Shown here: positions 1 to 8,315 of the stretch, piece after piece
Numbering within the stretch: the first letter of the stretch is position 1
How the letters are laid out: each line of letters opens with the position of its first letter
NCBI GenBank assembly: GCA_027492775.1
Contig: JAPUEC010000223.1
Location: forward strand, 1 to 39,499
Source of the DNA: Rhodocyclaceae bacterium
GTDB lineage: Bacteria > Pseudomonadota > Gammaproteobacteria > Burkholderiales > Rhodocyclaceae
Length of the DNA: 39,499 nucleotides
Reading direction: 5' to 3'
Program-made: the position numbers and the translations under genes
Notes under the pieces: model-generated
The model's input: only the letters and a program-made list of their open reading frames with translations
Database searches by the model: none
Told to the model about the DNA's origin: nothing

Positions 1-60
1 ACCGGGCGCAATGATGCCGAGGCGCATCTCGCGGCCCCGGCCGGAAAAGAGGGGAATTGA
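1..60 (+). CDS. hoxF: C-terminal end of a preceding gene, probably HoxF (partial)
   Basis: The frame open from base 1 ends in TGA at 58-60 and encodes only about 19 residues, ending in ...GKEGN. It stops two bases before the ATG chosen for hoxU, as expected inside a tightly packed hox operon where hoxF (the NADH- and FMN-binding diaphorase subunit) precedes hoxU. The peptide is too short to identify by sequence, so the assignment rests on gene order. Confidence 0.4.
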   Translation, partial: TGRNDAEAHLAAPAGKEGN

Positions 61-62
61 AG

Positions 63-782
63 ATGGCGAAAACCTTCACGCTCGACGGTGTCGCCATTCC
101 CTTCGAAGAGGGCCAGACCATTCTCCAGGCGGCCGAAAAGGCCGGTATCTTTATTCCGCGCCTTTGCTACCACCCGGAATTCAAGCCGCATGGCTCCTGC
201 AAGCTTTGCACGGTGCGGGTCAATGGCTGGACCACTTCCTCGTGCACCATGCGCGCCGCCGAGGGTCAGGTGGTCGAGAACAATACGGATGAGCTGAACG
301 GCTATCGCCGCACCCTGACGCAAATGCTGTTCGTCGAGGGCAACCATTTCTGCCCGGCCTGCGTGAAGAGCGGCGACTGCAAGTTGCAGGCAACCGCCTA
401 CCACCTCGGGATGATGAGTCCGCACTTCGACCATTTCTTCCCGAATCGCGAAGTCGATGCCTCCCATCCGGATTTCGTGCTCGACTTCAACCGCTGCATT
501 CTCTGTTCGCTCTGTGTGCGGGCGAGCCGGGAGGTCGACGGCAAGAACGTTTTCGCCTTGGGCGGGCGCGGCATCAAGACCAAGCTCATCGTCAATTCCA
601 AATCCGGCAAACTCCGCGATACCGATTTCGCCATCACCGACAAGGCGGCGGAAATTTGCCCGGTGGGCGTGCATGTCAGGAAGCGGCGCGGGTCGCCCGT
701 TCCCATTGGCGAGCGTCGCTACGATCGCGCGCCGATCTCCGAGCTGCCAACCCCCGCTTCACCCGAGGAGGGCCAGGCATGA
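63..782 (+). CDS. hoxU: NAD-reducing hydrogenase diaphorase small subunit HoxU
   Basis: HoxU is the Fe-S electron-transfer subunit of the soluble NAD-linked bidirectional [NiFe] hydrogenase (group 3d); it resembles the N-terminal part of complex I NuoG. The 239-residue protein has a plant-type [2Fe-2S] domain with a CYHPEF...GSCKLC...SSC cysteine pattern near residues 37-65. A second region carries FCPACVKSGDC, and a third carries CILCSLC followed by a CPVG motif, matching HoxU and NuoG cluster ligands. An upstream in-frame TTG at 57 exists, but the ATG at 63 is preceded by GAGGGG at good spacing, so it is preferred. The stop overlaps the hoxY start as ATGA. The length is close to the family norm. 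Confidence 0.9.
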   Translation: MAKTFTLDGVAIPFEEGQTILQAAEKAGIFIPRLCYHPEFKPHGSCKLCTVRVNGWTTSSCTMRAAEGQVVENNTDELNGYRRTLTQMLFVEGNHFCPACVKSGDCKLQATAYHLGMMSPHFDHFFPNREVDASHPDFVLDFNRCILCSLCVRASREVDGKNVFALGGRGIKTKLIVNSKSGKLRDTDFAITDKAAEICPVGVHVRKRRGSPVPIGERRYDRAPISELPTPASPEEGQA

Positions 783-1318
783 GCGTCCCGGCCAAGAAAT
801 TGAAAGTGGCGACCTGCGCGCTCGCGGGGTGCTTCGGCTGCCATATTTCACTGCTCGACATCGACGAGCGCTTTTTCGACCTGCTGGATCTGGTCGAGCT
901 CGACCGTTCGCCTTTCACCGATTTCAAGCGTTGCGGCCCTTGCGATATCGGCATTGTCGAGGGCGGGTTGTGCAACGCCGACAACGTCAATGTGCTGCGG
1001 GAATTCCGCGCCAACTGCAAGATCATCGTCGCCGTCGGCGCCTGTGCCATCAACGGCGGTCTGCCGGCGCAGCGCAACAACGTCCCGCTGCAGGAGATCC
1101 TCGACGAGGTTTATGGCAGCGCCGCCAACGGCGTGATCCCGAACGATCCGGAATTGCCGCTGCCGCTCGACAAGGTGCACCCGATCCACGAGGTGGTGAA
1201 GGTTGATTATTTCATTCCCGGTTGTCCGCCGTCGGCGGACGCCCTGTGGCAGGTGCTGACGGATTTGTTGGCCGGCAGGCAACCCGAACTGGGCCGCGAG
1301 CTCCTGCACTACGATTGA
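779..1318 (+). CDS. hoxY: NAD-reducing hydrogenase small subunit HoxY
   Basis: HoxY is the small subunit of the hydrogenase module and holds the proximal [4Fe-4S] cluster that passes electrons between the NiFe site in HoxH and the HoxFU diaphorase. The 179-residue product shows the expected ligands: CALAGCFGCH near the N-terminus, CGPCD and GACA in the middle, and PGCPPS near the C-terminus. It is short, like the compact HoxY proteins, and has no twin-arginine signal, consistent with a cytoplasmic enzyme. The ATG overlaps the hoxU stop by four bases, so translation is probably coupled. hoxH starts 14 bases after its stop. Confidence 0.93.
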   Translation: MSVPAKKLKVATCALAGCFGCHISLLDIDERFFDLLDLVELDRSPFTDFKRCGPCDIGIVEGGLCNADNVNVLREFRANCKIIVAVGACAINGGLPAQRNNVPLQEILDEVYGSAANGVIPNDPELPLPLDKVHPIHEVVKVDYFIPGCPPSADALWQVLTDLLAGRQPELGRELLHYD

Positions 1319-1332
1319 TTGAGACCAAGCGC

Positions 1333-2802
1333 ATGACCTACAACCTGGAAACCGCCCAGAACCCCGAACGACTGCGCCGCATCGCCATTGATCCCATCTC
1401 GCGTGTCGAAGGCCACGGCAAGGTCACCTTGCTGCTCGACGACCAGAACAAGGTCTATCAGGTGCGGCTGCATGTCGTCGAATTCCGCGGCTTCGAGCGC
1501 TTCATCCAGGGCCGTCCCTATTGGGAAGTGCCGGTCATGGTGCAGCGCCTTTGCGGCATCTGCCCGGTCTCGCATCATCTCGCCGCCGCCAAGGCGCTGG
1601 ATGCCGTCGTCGGCGCCAAGGTTCTGACGCAGACGGCCGAAAAGATGCGCCGCCTCATGCATTACGGCCAGATCTTCCAATCCCACGCCTTGCATTTCTT
1701 CCACCTCGCCTCGCCGGACCTGCTGTTCGGTTTTGGCAGCGGTGTCGGCTACCGCAATATCATGGGCGTGGTCGAGGATTATCCGGAAATTGCCAAGCAG
1801 GGCGTGCTGATGCGCAAGTTCGGGCAGGAGATCATCCGCCTCGCCACGGGCAAGCGCGTGCATGGCAACGGCGCAGTTCCGGGGGGCGTGGTCAAGGCGC
1901 TGACGACCGCGGAACGGGACCATCTGCTCAATGGGATCTACGAGATGGTCTCCTGGGCTCGCGGTGCGGTCAGCATTGCCAAGCGGTTGCACAGCCAGGA
2001 CCCGGGCATGTACAACAGCTTCGGGGTGATCCGCTCCAACTTTCTTTCGCTGGCGGGAACGCAGGGTGAAATGGACCTCTACGACGGCCACCTGCGGGCG
2101 CGGGACGATCTCGGCAAGCTCATCTTCGATGGCGTCGATTATCGCCGCTACCAGGACGTCATTGGTGAAGAAACCAAGTCCTGGACCTACATGAAATTTC
2201 CCTACATCAAGACGCTCGGCAGCAAACATGGCTGGTACAAGGTGGGGCCGCTGGCGCGGGTGCAGAACTGCGACTACATCGATACCCCGCTCGCCGAGAT
2301 CGAGCGCCGGGAATTCGTCGATTACGCCGGAAACACGCCCATGCATGCGCCGCTGGCATATCACTGGACGCGCATGATCGAACTCCTGCACGCGGTCGAG
2401 ATGATCAAGTCCCTGCTGCAGGACGACGATATTTGCGGCACCGACCTGCTGGTCACCAGCGGCCAGCGTCAGTACGAAGGCGTGGGTGTCATCGAGGCGC
2501 CGCGCGGTACGCTCTTCCACCATTACCAAGTCAATGAGGACGACATCGTCACCATGGCCAACTTGATCGTGGCGACGACCCACAACAACGAACCCATGAA
2601 CGAAGCGGTTCGCCATGTGGCGCGTCGCTATCTGCATGGACGCGAGATTACGGAAGGCCTGCTCAACCATATCGAAGTCGCCATCCGCGCCTTCGACCCC
2701 TGTCTTTCCTGCGCCACGCATGCCTTGGGCAAGATGCCGCTCACCGTCGATCTGGTGGATGCTGACGGTACGCTGGTGCATTCCCTCTCGCAGGGCGGAT
2801 GA
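1333..2802 (+). CDS. hoxH: NAD-reducing hydrogenase large subunit HoxH
   Basis: HoxH carries the NiFe(CN)2CO active site of the cytoplasmic bidirectional hydrogenase. The N-terminal nickel motif is RLCGICP (Cys74, Cys77) and the C-terminal motif is DPCLSCATH (Cys457, Cys460, His463). After His463 a 26-residue tail begins ALGKMPL; in this family the tail is removed by a specific protease once nickel is inserted, and hoxW follows directly. The open frame extends upstream into hoxY, but the ATG at 1333 gives MTYNLETA and 489 residues, almost exactly the size of known HoxH proteins, so it is taken as the start. All expected metal ligands are present, so the enzyme should be active. Confidence 0.95.
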   Translation: MTYNLETAQNPERLRRIAIDPISRVEGHGKVTLLLDDQNKVYQVRLHVVEFRGFERFIQGRPYWEVPVMVQRLCGICPVSHHLAAAKALDAVVGAKVLTQTAEKMRRLMHYGQIFQSHALHFFHLASPDLLFGFGSGVGYRNIMGVVEDYPEIAKQGVLMRKFGQEIIRLATGKRVHGNGAVPGGVVKALTTAERDHLLNGIYEMVSWARGAVSIAKRLHSQDPGMYNSFGVIRSNFLSLAGTQGEMDLYDGHLRARDDLGKLIFDGVDYRRYQDVIGEETKSWTYMKFPYIKTLGSKHGWYKVGPLARVQNCDYIDTPLAEIERREFVDYAGNTPMHAPLAYHWTRMIELLHAVEMIKSLLQDDDICGTDLLVTSGQRQYEGVGVIEAPRGTLFHHYQVNEDDIVTMANLIVATTHNNEPMNEAVRHVARRYLHGREITEGLLNHIEVAIRAFDPCLSCATHALGKMPLTVDLVDADGTLVHSLSQGG

Positions 2803-3305
2803 ACGTCCCGCCCGTTGTCGTCATCGCCATCGGCAATCCCAGCCGTGGCGACGACGCACTCGGTCCGCTTCTGAGCGAACGGCTTGCCGATTGGGTGGCA
2901 GGCGAGGGATGCACGCATGAAATCGAATTGATCGACGATTTCCAGTTGCAGGTCGAGCATGCAGTGGATATGCAGGGTCGCCGCCTGGTGCTGTTCGTGG
3001 ATGCGGGAATCGAGACGCCGGCCCCATTCAGCTTCAATGCGCTTCAGGCCACCAAGGATTTCGGCCCCACGACCCACGCTATTTCGCCCGGCGCGGTGCT
3101 GCATGTCTATTCCCAGACGCTCGGCGGCGAACCGCCTCCCGCATTCGTGCTCTGCATTCGCGGCGCGTCGTTCGAACTTGGGGCGGCATTGACGGCGCAG
3201 GCGGCCGCCAATCTCGAAGCGGCCTTCGAGGAAGCCACCCGGCTGCTCGCTTGTGCCGATGTCGAGTATTGGCGCAAGCGCCTTACGGCTCCGGCCGGTG
3301 AGTGA
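2799..3305 (+). CDS. hoxW: Hydrogenase maturation protease HoxW
   Basis: A 168-residue protein of the HybD/HoxW endopeptidase family, which removes the C-terminal peptide from nickel-loaded hydrogenase large subunits. It begins with the family motif IGNPSRGDDALG, containing an acidic nickel-sensing residue, and has a second acidic site in LFVDAGIE. The start overlaps the hoxH stop (ATGA), and the position after hoxH makes HoxH the natural substrate. It is clearly different from the second protease at 22896, which sits in the group 4 hydrogenase operon. The C-terminus is about 60 bases from the end of the opposing usp gene. Confidence 0.88.
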   Translation: MNVPPVVVIAIGNPSRGDDALGPLLSERLADWVAGEGCTHEIELIDDFQLQVEHAVDMQGRRLVLFVDAGIETPAPFSFNALQATKDFGPTTHAISPGAVLHVYSQTLGGEPPPAFVLCIRGASFELGAALTAQAAANLEAAFEEATRLLACADVEYWRKRLTAPAGE

Positions 3306-3369
3306 AAGACGAGCCGCCCGGCGGCCCTTGATTATCCGACGCCTCCGCCAAGCCGGGCAATCCGGGGTT

Positions 3370-3813
3370 TTACCGATAAACCAGCACCGGAATGTTGGAG
3401 TGCGTCAGAACCTTGTTGGTCTCGCTGCCGAGAAGGAAGCCGCTCAACCCCCGGCGCCCGTGGGAGGCCATGAAGATCAGGTCGCAGCCGGCGCTTCCGG
3501 CGGCGGCGATGATGGCCTCGTAGGGCACATCGTTGGTTTCGGTGACCGTGTCGTATTCGACCCCGGCGTTTGCGCAGAGGCGGGCGACCTCGCCCAGGTA
3601 TTCGCTCGCCTGGCGCTCGGTCATGGCGGCAAAGTCTTCAGGCGTCGTCGGGTCGATCAGGGCGCCCTCGCCGAAATAGGCGACGGGATATTCGGGCTTG
3701 GCGAAAAATATGGTGACCTTCGCGCCGGCGTCTTTGGCAAAGGCAATGGCGCGCTCGGCGGTTTTTTTGGAGAGTTCAGAACCGTCGGTAGGCAAAAGGA
3801 TATGCTTGAACAT
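3370..3813 (-). CDS. Universal stress protein, UspA family
   Basis: A 147-residue single-domain Usp protein (Rossmann-like, alpha/beta). The N-terminal LLPTDGSE strand-loop and the C-terminal nucleotide-binding pattern GRRGLSGFLLGSET are both present, so it probably binds ATP. The open frame reaches further upstream, but the ATG at 3813 has a strong GGAGGAAC ribosome binding site and begins MFKHILLP, the usual Usp start. It is convergent with hoxW and divergent from phaC. A stress or energy-limitation role is known for the family; the specific function here cannot be read from sequence. Confidence 0.88.
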   Translation of the reverse strand: MFKHILLPTDGSELSKKTAERAIAFAKDAGAKVTIFFAKPEYPVAYFGEGALIDPTTPEDFAAMTERQASEYLGEVARLCANAGVEYDTVTETNDVPYEAIIAAAGSAGCDLIFMASHGRRGLSGFLLGSETNKVLTHSNIPVLVYR

Positions 3814-4063
3814 GGTTGTTCCTCCGTCAGTGCCCGGTTTGCGCCAGGAATGACGCCTCTGCCGGACTCCGCGCCGGGTGGCGCTACTACTTGTCATGTT
3901 ACGCCAAACGCCCTTGAATTCAAGCTGGACGCAGGAGAGAAGCCGATGCGTATCAATCGCCCAACACCCATATTTTTTTCCATGCGAACCGGAGGGATTT
4001 GCACGCTACCCCCCGGGCCGGCCTGTGATATAAGTAGGGAAATTGCTAATTACGGAGCGAGTG

Positions 4064-5824
4064 ATGCCCAAAACAGCTTCTTCAGAAAGCCTTCAAAGCA
4101 GCGGTGATTCCGGTCTGCACGAACTCAGTCAGATCGAGAAGGCTACCAGCGCCATCTGCAAGTCGATGGATCCGTTCGGCGCCGTGGCGTCGCTGGTCAA
4201 TGCTCAGATGGCCTGGGCGGTGCATCCGCAGGAATATCTGCGGGCGGTCAGCGGCCTTTCGGGTGATCTCATGGCCTTGCAGGGCCACATCTTCCGCCGC
4301 GCCATGGGCATTCCGTCCGAGGACGTGATCGAGCCCAATGCCGACGACGCGCGTTTCGCCGAGCCGGTTTGGAAGACCGAGGCGAGCTGGGACATCATCA
4401 AGGAGTGGTACCTGGCCTTCACCCACCGCTGGCAGGACATGTATTACGAGACGCCGGGCATTTCAGACAAGGAGCGCCGGCGCGCCGCCTTCTGGTCGCG
4501 CAAATGGCTCAACATGATGGCGCCGACCAACACCTTCTGGCTCAACCCCATCGCGATACGGCGCTGCATCGATACGCGGGGCGAGAGCGTCATCAAGGGC
4601 ATGAAGAACTTCATGCGCGACGCCAAGGCCAAGAACATCCTGATGGTCGATCCGGACGCCTTCATCGTCGGCAAGGACCTCGGTTTGACGCCGGGCAAGG
4701 TGGTGTTCCGCAACCGGCTGCTGGAAATCATCCACTACGCGCCGACGACGGAAAAGGTTCGTGAAACGCCGATCGTCATCATCACGCCCTGGATCAACAA
4801 GTTCTACATCCTCGACCTGCTGCCCAAGAAGAGCATGCTCAAGTACTTGACGGACCAAGGGTTTTCCGTGTTCGTCACGAGCTGGAAGAATCCCACCGCG
4901 GACATGGCCAGCGTCACGCTCGACGACTACCTGCTTGAGGGCGTCTCCGAGGCGGTGCGCGTCGCCAGCGAATTCTGCAAGGTGCCGCAAGTCAACCTCG
5001 TCGGCTACTGCATCGGCGGTACGCTGGTCAGCACCTACATGGCCTGGGCCAATCGGCGCTATGGGCCGGACAAGACGCCGGTCAAGAGCTGGACGCTATT
5101 CACGACCCTCACCGATTTCGCCCGGCCCGGCGATATCGAGGTTTTCATCGACGAGACGACGATCGAGGCGATGGAGAAGATGATGGCCAAGAAGGGCTAT
5201 CTCGATGGCACCGAAATGGCGTCCTCCTTCCGTATGCTGCGTTCCAACGGCCTGATCTGGAACTACTGGGTGCACAGCTATCTGCTCGGCGAAGACCTGC
5301 CGCCGTTCGACGTCCTGTTCTGGAACATGGATTCGACGCGCATGCCTTACGCCATGCACTCGTTCTATCTGCGCGAGATGTACCTGCACAACAACCTGAT
5401 CAAACGGGACAAGCTGCGCATCGCCGGCGAGTTGATCGACCTCAACCAGATCACTCAACCGCTCTACGCGGTGACGGCGGAGGACGACCACATCGCGCCC
5501 TGGAAAGAGTGCTACCGCATCCGCAAGTACATCAACATCAAGGCGCCGATGCGTTTCGTCCTCTCGACCTCGGGCCACATCCTCGGCATCGTCAACCCGC
5601 CGGTGAATCCGCCCAAGCGTGCTTTCTGGATCGCCGATCCCGAACGCAACGAGCACTGGGAGCGTTGGCATGAACGTGCGGAAAAGCACGCCGGTTCCTG
5701 GTGGGACAACTGGACGGAGTGGCTCAACGAGCGGAGTGGCGATCTGGTTCCGGCTTATCCGGCGAGCAACAAGCAATTCCCTGCCTTGGCCGACGCCCCC
5801 GGGACCTACGTCCTGGAAAAATAG
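4064..5824 (+). CDS. phaC: Class I poly(3-hydroxyalkanoate) synthase PhaC
   Basis: The enzyme polymerises (R)-3-hydroxyacyl-CoA into polyhydroxybutyrate-type granules, storing carbon and reducing power. The protein is 586 residues, matching class I synthases. It has the lipase-like box GYCIGG with nucleophile Cys316, a catalytic Asp in AEDDHIAPW (about 475) and His505 in SGHILG, spaced as in known class I enzymes. The N-terminal region contains the conserved PFLNP-like stretch in the form FWLNP. The ATG at 4064 is chosen because GGAG lies 6 bases upstream; in-frame TTG 4043 and GTG 4061 are less likely. No phaA, phaB or phasin is adjacent. A strong hairpin terminator follows, so it is likely monocistronic. 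Confidence 0.95.
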   Translation: MPKTASSESLQSSGDSGLHELSQIEKATSAICKSMDPFGAVASLVNAQMAWAVHPQEYLRAVSGLSGDLMALQGHIFRRAMGIPSEDVIEPNADDARFAEPVWKTEASWDIIKEWYLAFTHRWQDMYYETPGISDKERRRAAFWSRKWLNMMAPTNTFWLNPIAIRRCIDTRGESVIKGMKNFMRDAKAKNILMVDPDAFIVGKDLGLTPGKVVFRNRLLEIIHYAPTTEKVRETPIVIITPWINKFYILDLLPKKSMLKYLTDQGFSVFVTSWKNPTADMASVTLDDYLLEGVSEAVRVASEFCKVPQVNLVGYCIGGTLVSTYMAWANRRYGPDKTPVKSWTLFTTLTDFARPGDIEVFIDETTIEAMEKMMAKKGYLDGTEMASSFRMLRSNGLIWNYWVHSYLLGEDLPPFDVLFWNMDSTRMPYAMHSFYLREMYLHNNLIKRDKLRIAGELIDLNQITQPLYAVTAEDDHIAPWKECYRIRKYINIKAPMRFVLSTSGHILGIVNPPVNPPKRAFWIADPERNEHWERWHERAEKHAGSWWDNWTEWLNERSGDLVPAYPASNKQFPALADAPGTYVLEK

Positions 5825-5854
5825 CGTTCGCGCCCCCTGGCGCGGTAAGGCATC

Positions 5855-5889
5855 AAAAATGCCGGTCGTTGCATACGACCGGCATTTTT
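5855..5889. terminator. Rho-independent terminator after phaC
   Basis: A perfect 15-bp inverted repeat (5855-5869 and 5875-5889) with a 5-base loop starts with five A and ends in a T run. The shape suits termination on either strand. It separates phaC from the hemerythrin operon. Confidence 0.9.
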
Positions 5890-5925
5890 ATTTGCAACGC
5901 CATTGGGCGCAGGTTTTTTCCATTT

Positions 5926-5968
5926 TTGACTCGAATCAATGTCTCATGCTGCCGCTTCTCACGACAAT
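5926..5968 (+). promoter_or_regulatory. FNR-box promoter of the hemerythrin operon
   Basis: TTGAC-TCGA-ATCAA at 5926-5939 matches the FNR/ANR consensus TTGAT-N4-ATCAA at 9 of 10 defined bases. A -10-like GACAAT lies at 5963-5968. This places the box close to -42 from the inferred start site, the arrangement of class II FNR-activated promoters. An fnr gene lies 2 kb downstream. Confidence 0.65.
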
Positions 5969-5997
5969 GGGTCATACCCTTTCAACGGAGAACCACC

Positions 5998-6453
5998 ATG
6001 ACCGTCATTCGCCAATTCATGACCGGCGACCATCGCCATTGCGACGATCTTTTCGCCGGGACAGAACAAGCCGTCGCCCGGAACGATCCAAAGGCAGCGG
6101 CAGAAGCCTTCCGCAAGTTCCAGGCGGCGATGCTGGCGCACTTCGAAAGCGAGGAGGAAACCCTTTTCCCCAGCTTCGACGCGCATTCGGGGGGCATGTG
6201 CGGTCCGACGCGGATGATGCGGATGGAGCACCAGCAGATGCGCTCCCTGTTCGAAGAAGCCAGCGAAGCGCTTGACGCCGGCGATCTGGAAAACTATCAG
6301 GGCGTGGCGGATACGCTGCTGATCATGATGCAGCAACACAACATGAAGGAAGAAAACGTTCTCTACCCCATGTGCGACCAACATCTCGCGCTCGAGGCCG
6401 ACGATCTCGTCGCCCGGCTCGAAGCCACCCAGACTGCTCATGTCACACCCTAA
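5998..6453 (+). CDS. Hemerythrin-like (HHE domain) protein
   Basis: A 151-residue four-helix hemerythrin-type protein. Candidate di-iron ligands are spread as in the family: H in TGDHRH, HFESEEE, MEHQQM, and QQHNMKEENVLYP. Such proteins bind O2 or NO, or act in iron and redox stress responses; the exact ligand cannot be told from sequence. The ATG at 5998 has an ACGGAG ribosome site upstream. It is the first gene of a tightly overlapping operon with the DUF2249, membrane and SirB2 genes. The upstream FNR box points to low-oxygen induction, which suits a sensor or scavenger of O2 or NO. Confidence 0.88.
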   Translation: MTVIRQFMTGDHRHCDDLFAGTEQAVARNDPKAAAEAFRKFQAAMLAHFESEEETLFPSFDAHSGGMCGPTRMMRMEHQQMRSLFEEASEALDAGDLENYQGVADTLLIMMQQHNMKEENVLYPMCDQHLALEADDLVARLEATQTAHVTP

Positions 6454-6670
6454 AACCGAACATGTGGTCGACGCCCGGTATCTGGAGCCTCCGGAGCCGT
6501 TCGTCCTGACCATGGACGCGCTCGATCTGCTGGCCCCGGGGGAGAAATTGCTCCTGCTGCTCTTTCGCGAGCCCCATCCGCTCTACAAAGTCTTGCGCCA
6601 GAACGGCTATCGTTACGAATCCGAGCTGACCGCCGACGGCACCTTTGAAATCCTGATCTGGCGGGAGTGA
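6440..6670 (+). CDS. DUF2249 domain protein (TusA-like fold)
   Basis: A 76-residue protein with the DUF2249 pattern: an N-terminal DARYLEPPEPF stretch, a central LLLLLFREPHPLY, and a C-terminal YESELTADGTFEILIWR. This small alpha/beta family resembles the TusA/SirA fold but lacks its catalytic Cys, and it often occurs beside hemerythrins and NO-related membrane proteins, as here. The start overlaps the end of the hemerythrin gene by 14 bases and its stop overlaps the next ATG. The function is not established. Confidence 0.8.
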   Translation: MSHPKTEHVVDARYLEPPEPFVLTMDALDLLAPGEKLLLLLFREPHPLYKVLRQNGYRYESELTADGTFEILIWRE

Positions 6671-7941
6671 TGCTGACGCTGCTGGATTTCGACAAGGCTC
6701 CGCCTTTCTCCGCGCCGCTACGCTTCTTCCTGACGGCGCCGCTGTTTCTTGCGCTCGCAGGCGCGCTCCTGCTGGTCGAAGGGCCGTCGATACTCGTCTC
6801 GCGCTGGATGCCCGGCGCCTTGGCGGCGACCCATCTCGTTACCATCGGATTCATGCTGCTCACCATGGTGGGTGCGCTGTTCCAGATCCTGCCGGTGGTC
6901 ACCGGTGCCAGCATCTCGCATCCCCTGGCGATCTCCCGATTCGTCCATGTTGCGTTGAGCCTGGGGGCCTTGCTGCTCGCCGGCGCCTTTATCTTCGGCC
7001 ATCCACCTTTATTCACGCTTGCTGCCGCCCTGCTTGCGGCAGGGGTGCTGGTTTTCGTAACGGCGGCCGGGGTGGCGCTGTGGCGCGTGCCCACCACCAG
7101 CCCGACCATCCGCGGCGTCAAGCTTGCCTTGCCCGGATTGGTGGGCGTCATCTTCCTCGGTGTCTGGCTTGCCTTGGCGCTCTCACGGGGCTGGGCGGTG
7201 CCCTTGGTGGAGATGGTCAATCTGCATGCGGCCTGGGGTTTCGCCGCCTGGGGCGGCACCGTTCTCGCGGCTGTGTGCTATGTGGCGGTGCCGATGTTCC
7301 ATCTCACGCCGCCTTACCGCGCCCGCCCGAGCTGGTGGATTCCGCCCTTGTTCCTCGGGCTGGCAGCGTCATGGGCGGTGGCGGTCGTGATCGAGGCGCC
7401 ATGGCTCGGACGCCTCTCCGAAGGCGGCCTCTCCCTGCTGGGCGCGGCGTTTGCGCTCTACACCCTTTATCTTCAAGCGCAACGGCGGCGGGCGCGTATC
7501 GACGTGCCGACGCGTTATTGGCAATTCGGCCTGGTGAGCGTCACGGCGGCGATGGGGATGGGTTTTCTCGCGGCCCTGTACCCGGAATTCACCGAATTGC
7601 CGGAGTGGGCGCCGTTGTTCGGCGTCCTCCTGGCGCTCGGAGGCTTTACTACCCTGATCATCGGCATGCTCTACCGCATCGTGCCCTTCCTGGTCTGGCT
7701 GCATCTGCACCAGACGGGAACCGCGCCCAGCGTCGGCAAGATACTGCCGGAAAAACGCATGCGGCCCCAGATGTGGGTCCATTTCGCCGCGGTTGGGCTC
7801 GTCATCGCTTCCGTCTTCCTGCCTGAACACCTGGCTCGCCCCGCAGGCATGGCGCTGACGGTGGCGGCGGCGTATCTGCTGTTAAACCTTTTCAGCGCAG
7901 CAAGGGTCTATAGCTGCTTGCGACCACGGAAAGAGACCTGA
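6670..7941 (+). CDS. Multipass membrane protein, NnrS- or heme-copper-oxidase-subunit-I-like
   Basis: A 423-residue protein that is hydrophobic over most of its length, with about 12 possible membrane segments. Conserved-looking His residues lie in or near helices: THLVTIGFMLL, SISHPLAI, NLHAAWGF, PMFHLTP, and LHLHQTG. The segment around GALFQILPVVTG resembles membrane proteins related to NnrS or to subunit I of heme-copper oxidases, so heme or metal binding is possible. It starts one base before the end of the DUF2249 stop (TGATG) and its own stop overlaps the sirB2 start. The exact family is not certain; gene company points to NO or low-oxygen physiology. Confidence 0.6.
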   Translation: MLTLLDFDKAPPFSAPLRFFLTAPLFLALAGALLLVEGPSILVSRWMPGALAATHLVTIGFMLLTMVGALFQILPVVTGASISHPLAISRFVHVALSLGALLLAGAFIFGHPPLFTLAAALLAAGVLVFVTAAGVALWRVPTTSPTIRGVKLALPGLVGVIFLGVWLALALSRGWAVPLVEMVNLHAAWGFAAWGGTVLAAVCYVAVPMFHLTPPYRARPSWWIPPLFLGLAASWAVAVVIEAPWLGRLSEGGLSLLGAAFALYTLYLQAQRRRARIDVPTRYWQFGLVSVTAAMGMGFLAALYPEFTELPEWAPLFGVLLALGGFTTLIIGMLYRIVPFLVWLHLHQTGTAPSVGKILPEKRMRPQMWVHFAAVGLVIASVFLPEHLARPAGMALTVAAAYLLLNLFSAARVYSCLRPRKET

Positions 7942-8315
7942 TGTACCCGATGCTCAAGCACCTGCATGTGACCTTCGTGGTTTTGAGCGGTGTTGGATTT
8001 CTGGTGCGCGGGATGTGGATGCTGGCGGATTCGCCGCACCTGAAGGCGCGTTGGGTCCGGATCTGGCCGCATGTGGTCGATACCTTGCTTCTCGCCAGCG
8101 CGCTGGGGCTGGCCTTTATCAGCGGCCAATATCCTTTTGCCCAGAACTGGCTGACGGCAAAGGTCGTGGGGCTGGTGGCCTACATAGTATGCGGCACCAT
8201 GGCGCTGAAAAGGGGAAAAACCAAACAGACGCGCGCCGCGTTTTTTGTCGTGGCGCTGCTGATCTTTGCCTATATCGTCGGTGTGGCGCTGACGCGCAAC
8301 CCCTATCTGGGATGA
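7941..8315 (+). CDS. sirB2: SirB2 family membrane protein
   Basis: A 124-residue protein with four hydrophobic segments matching the SirB2 family: the start MYPMLKHLHVTFVVLSG, an FLVRGMWM segment, RIWPHVVDTLLL, and a C-terminal helix ending near NPYLG. The family has no settled biochemical role. The ATG overlaps the stop of the previous gene. The last 13 bases overlap the 3' end of fnr on the other strand, so the two transcripts converge with no room for a normal intergenic terminator. Confidence 0.82.
   Translation: MYPMLKHLHVTFVVLSGVGFLVRGMWMLADSPHLKARWVRIWPHVVDTLLLASALGLAFISGQYPFAQNWLTAKVVGLVAYIVCGTMALKRGKTKQTRAAFFVVALLIFAYIVGVALTRNPYLG

Noticed and set aside
1309-2781. Long open frame on the minus strand opposite hoxH.
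   Set aside because: It mirrors hoxH codon bias in high-GC DNA; the encoded protein has no recognisable motif.
3912-3923. Palindrome CTTGAATTCAAG upstream of phaC as a possible FNR site.
   Set aside because: The two halves lack the four-base spacer of an FNR box; it is a short palindrome only.
4029-4034. TATAAG as a -10 element for phaC.
   Set aside because: No -35 at suitable spacing (the nearest, TTGCAC, is 24 bases away); not supported well enough to list.
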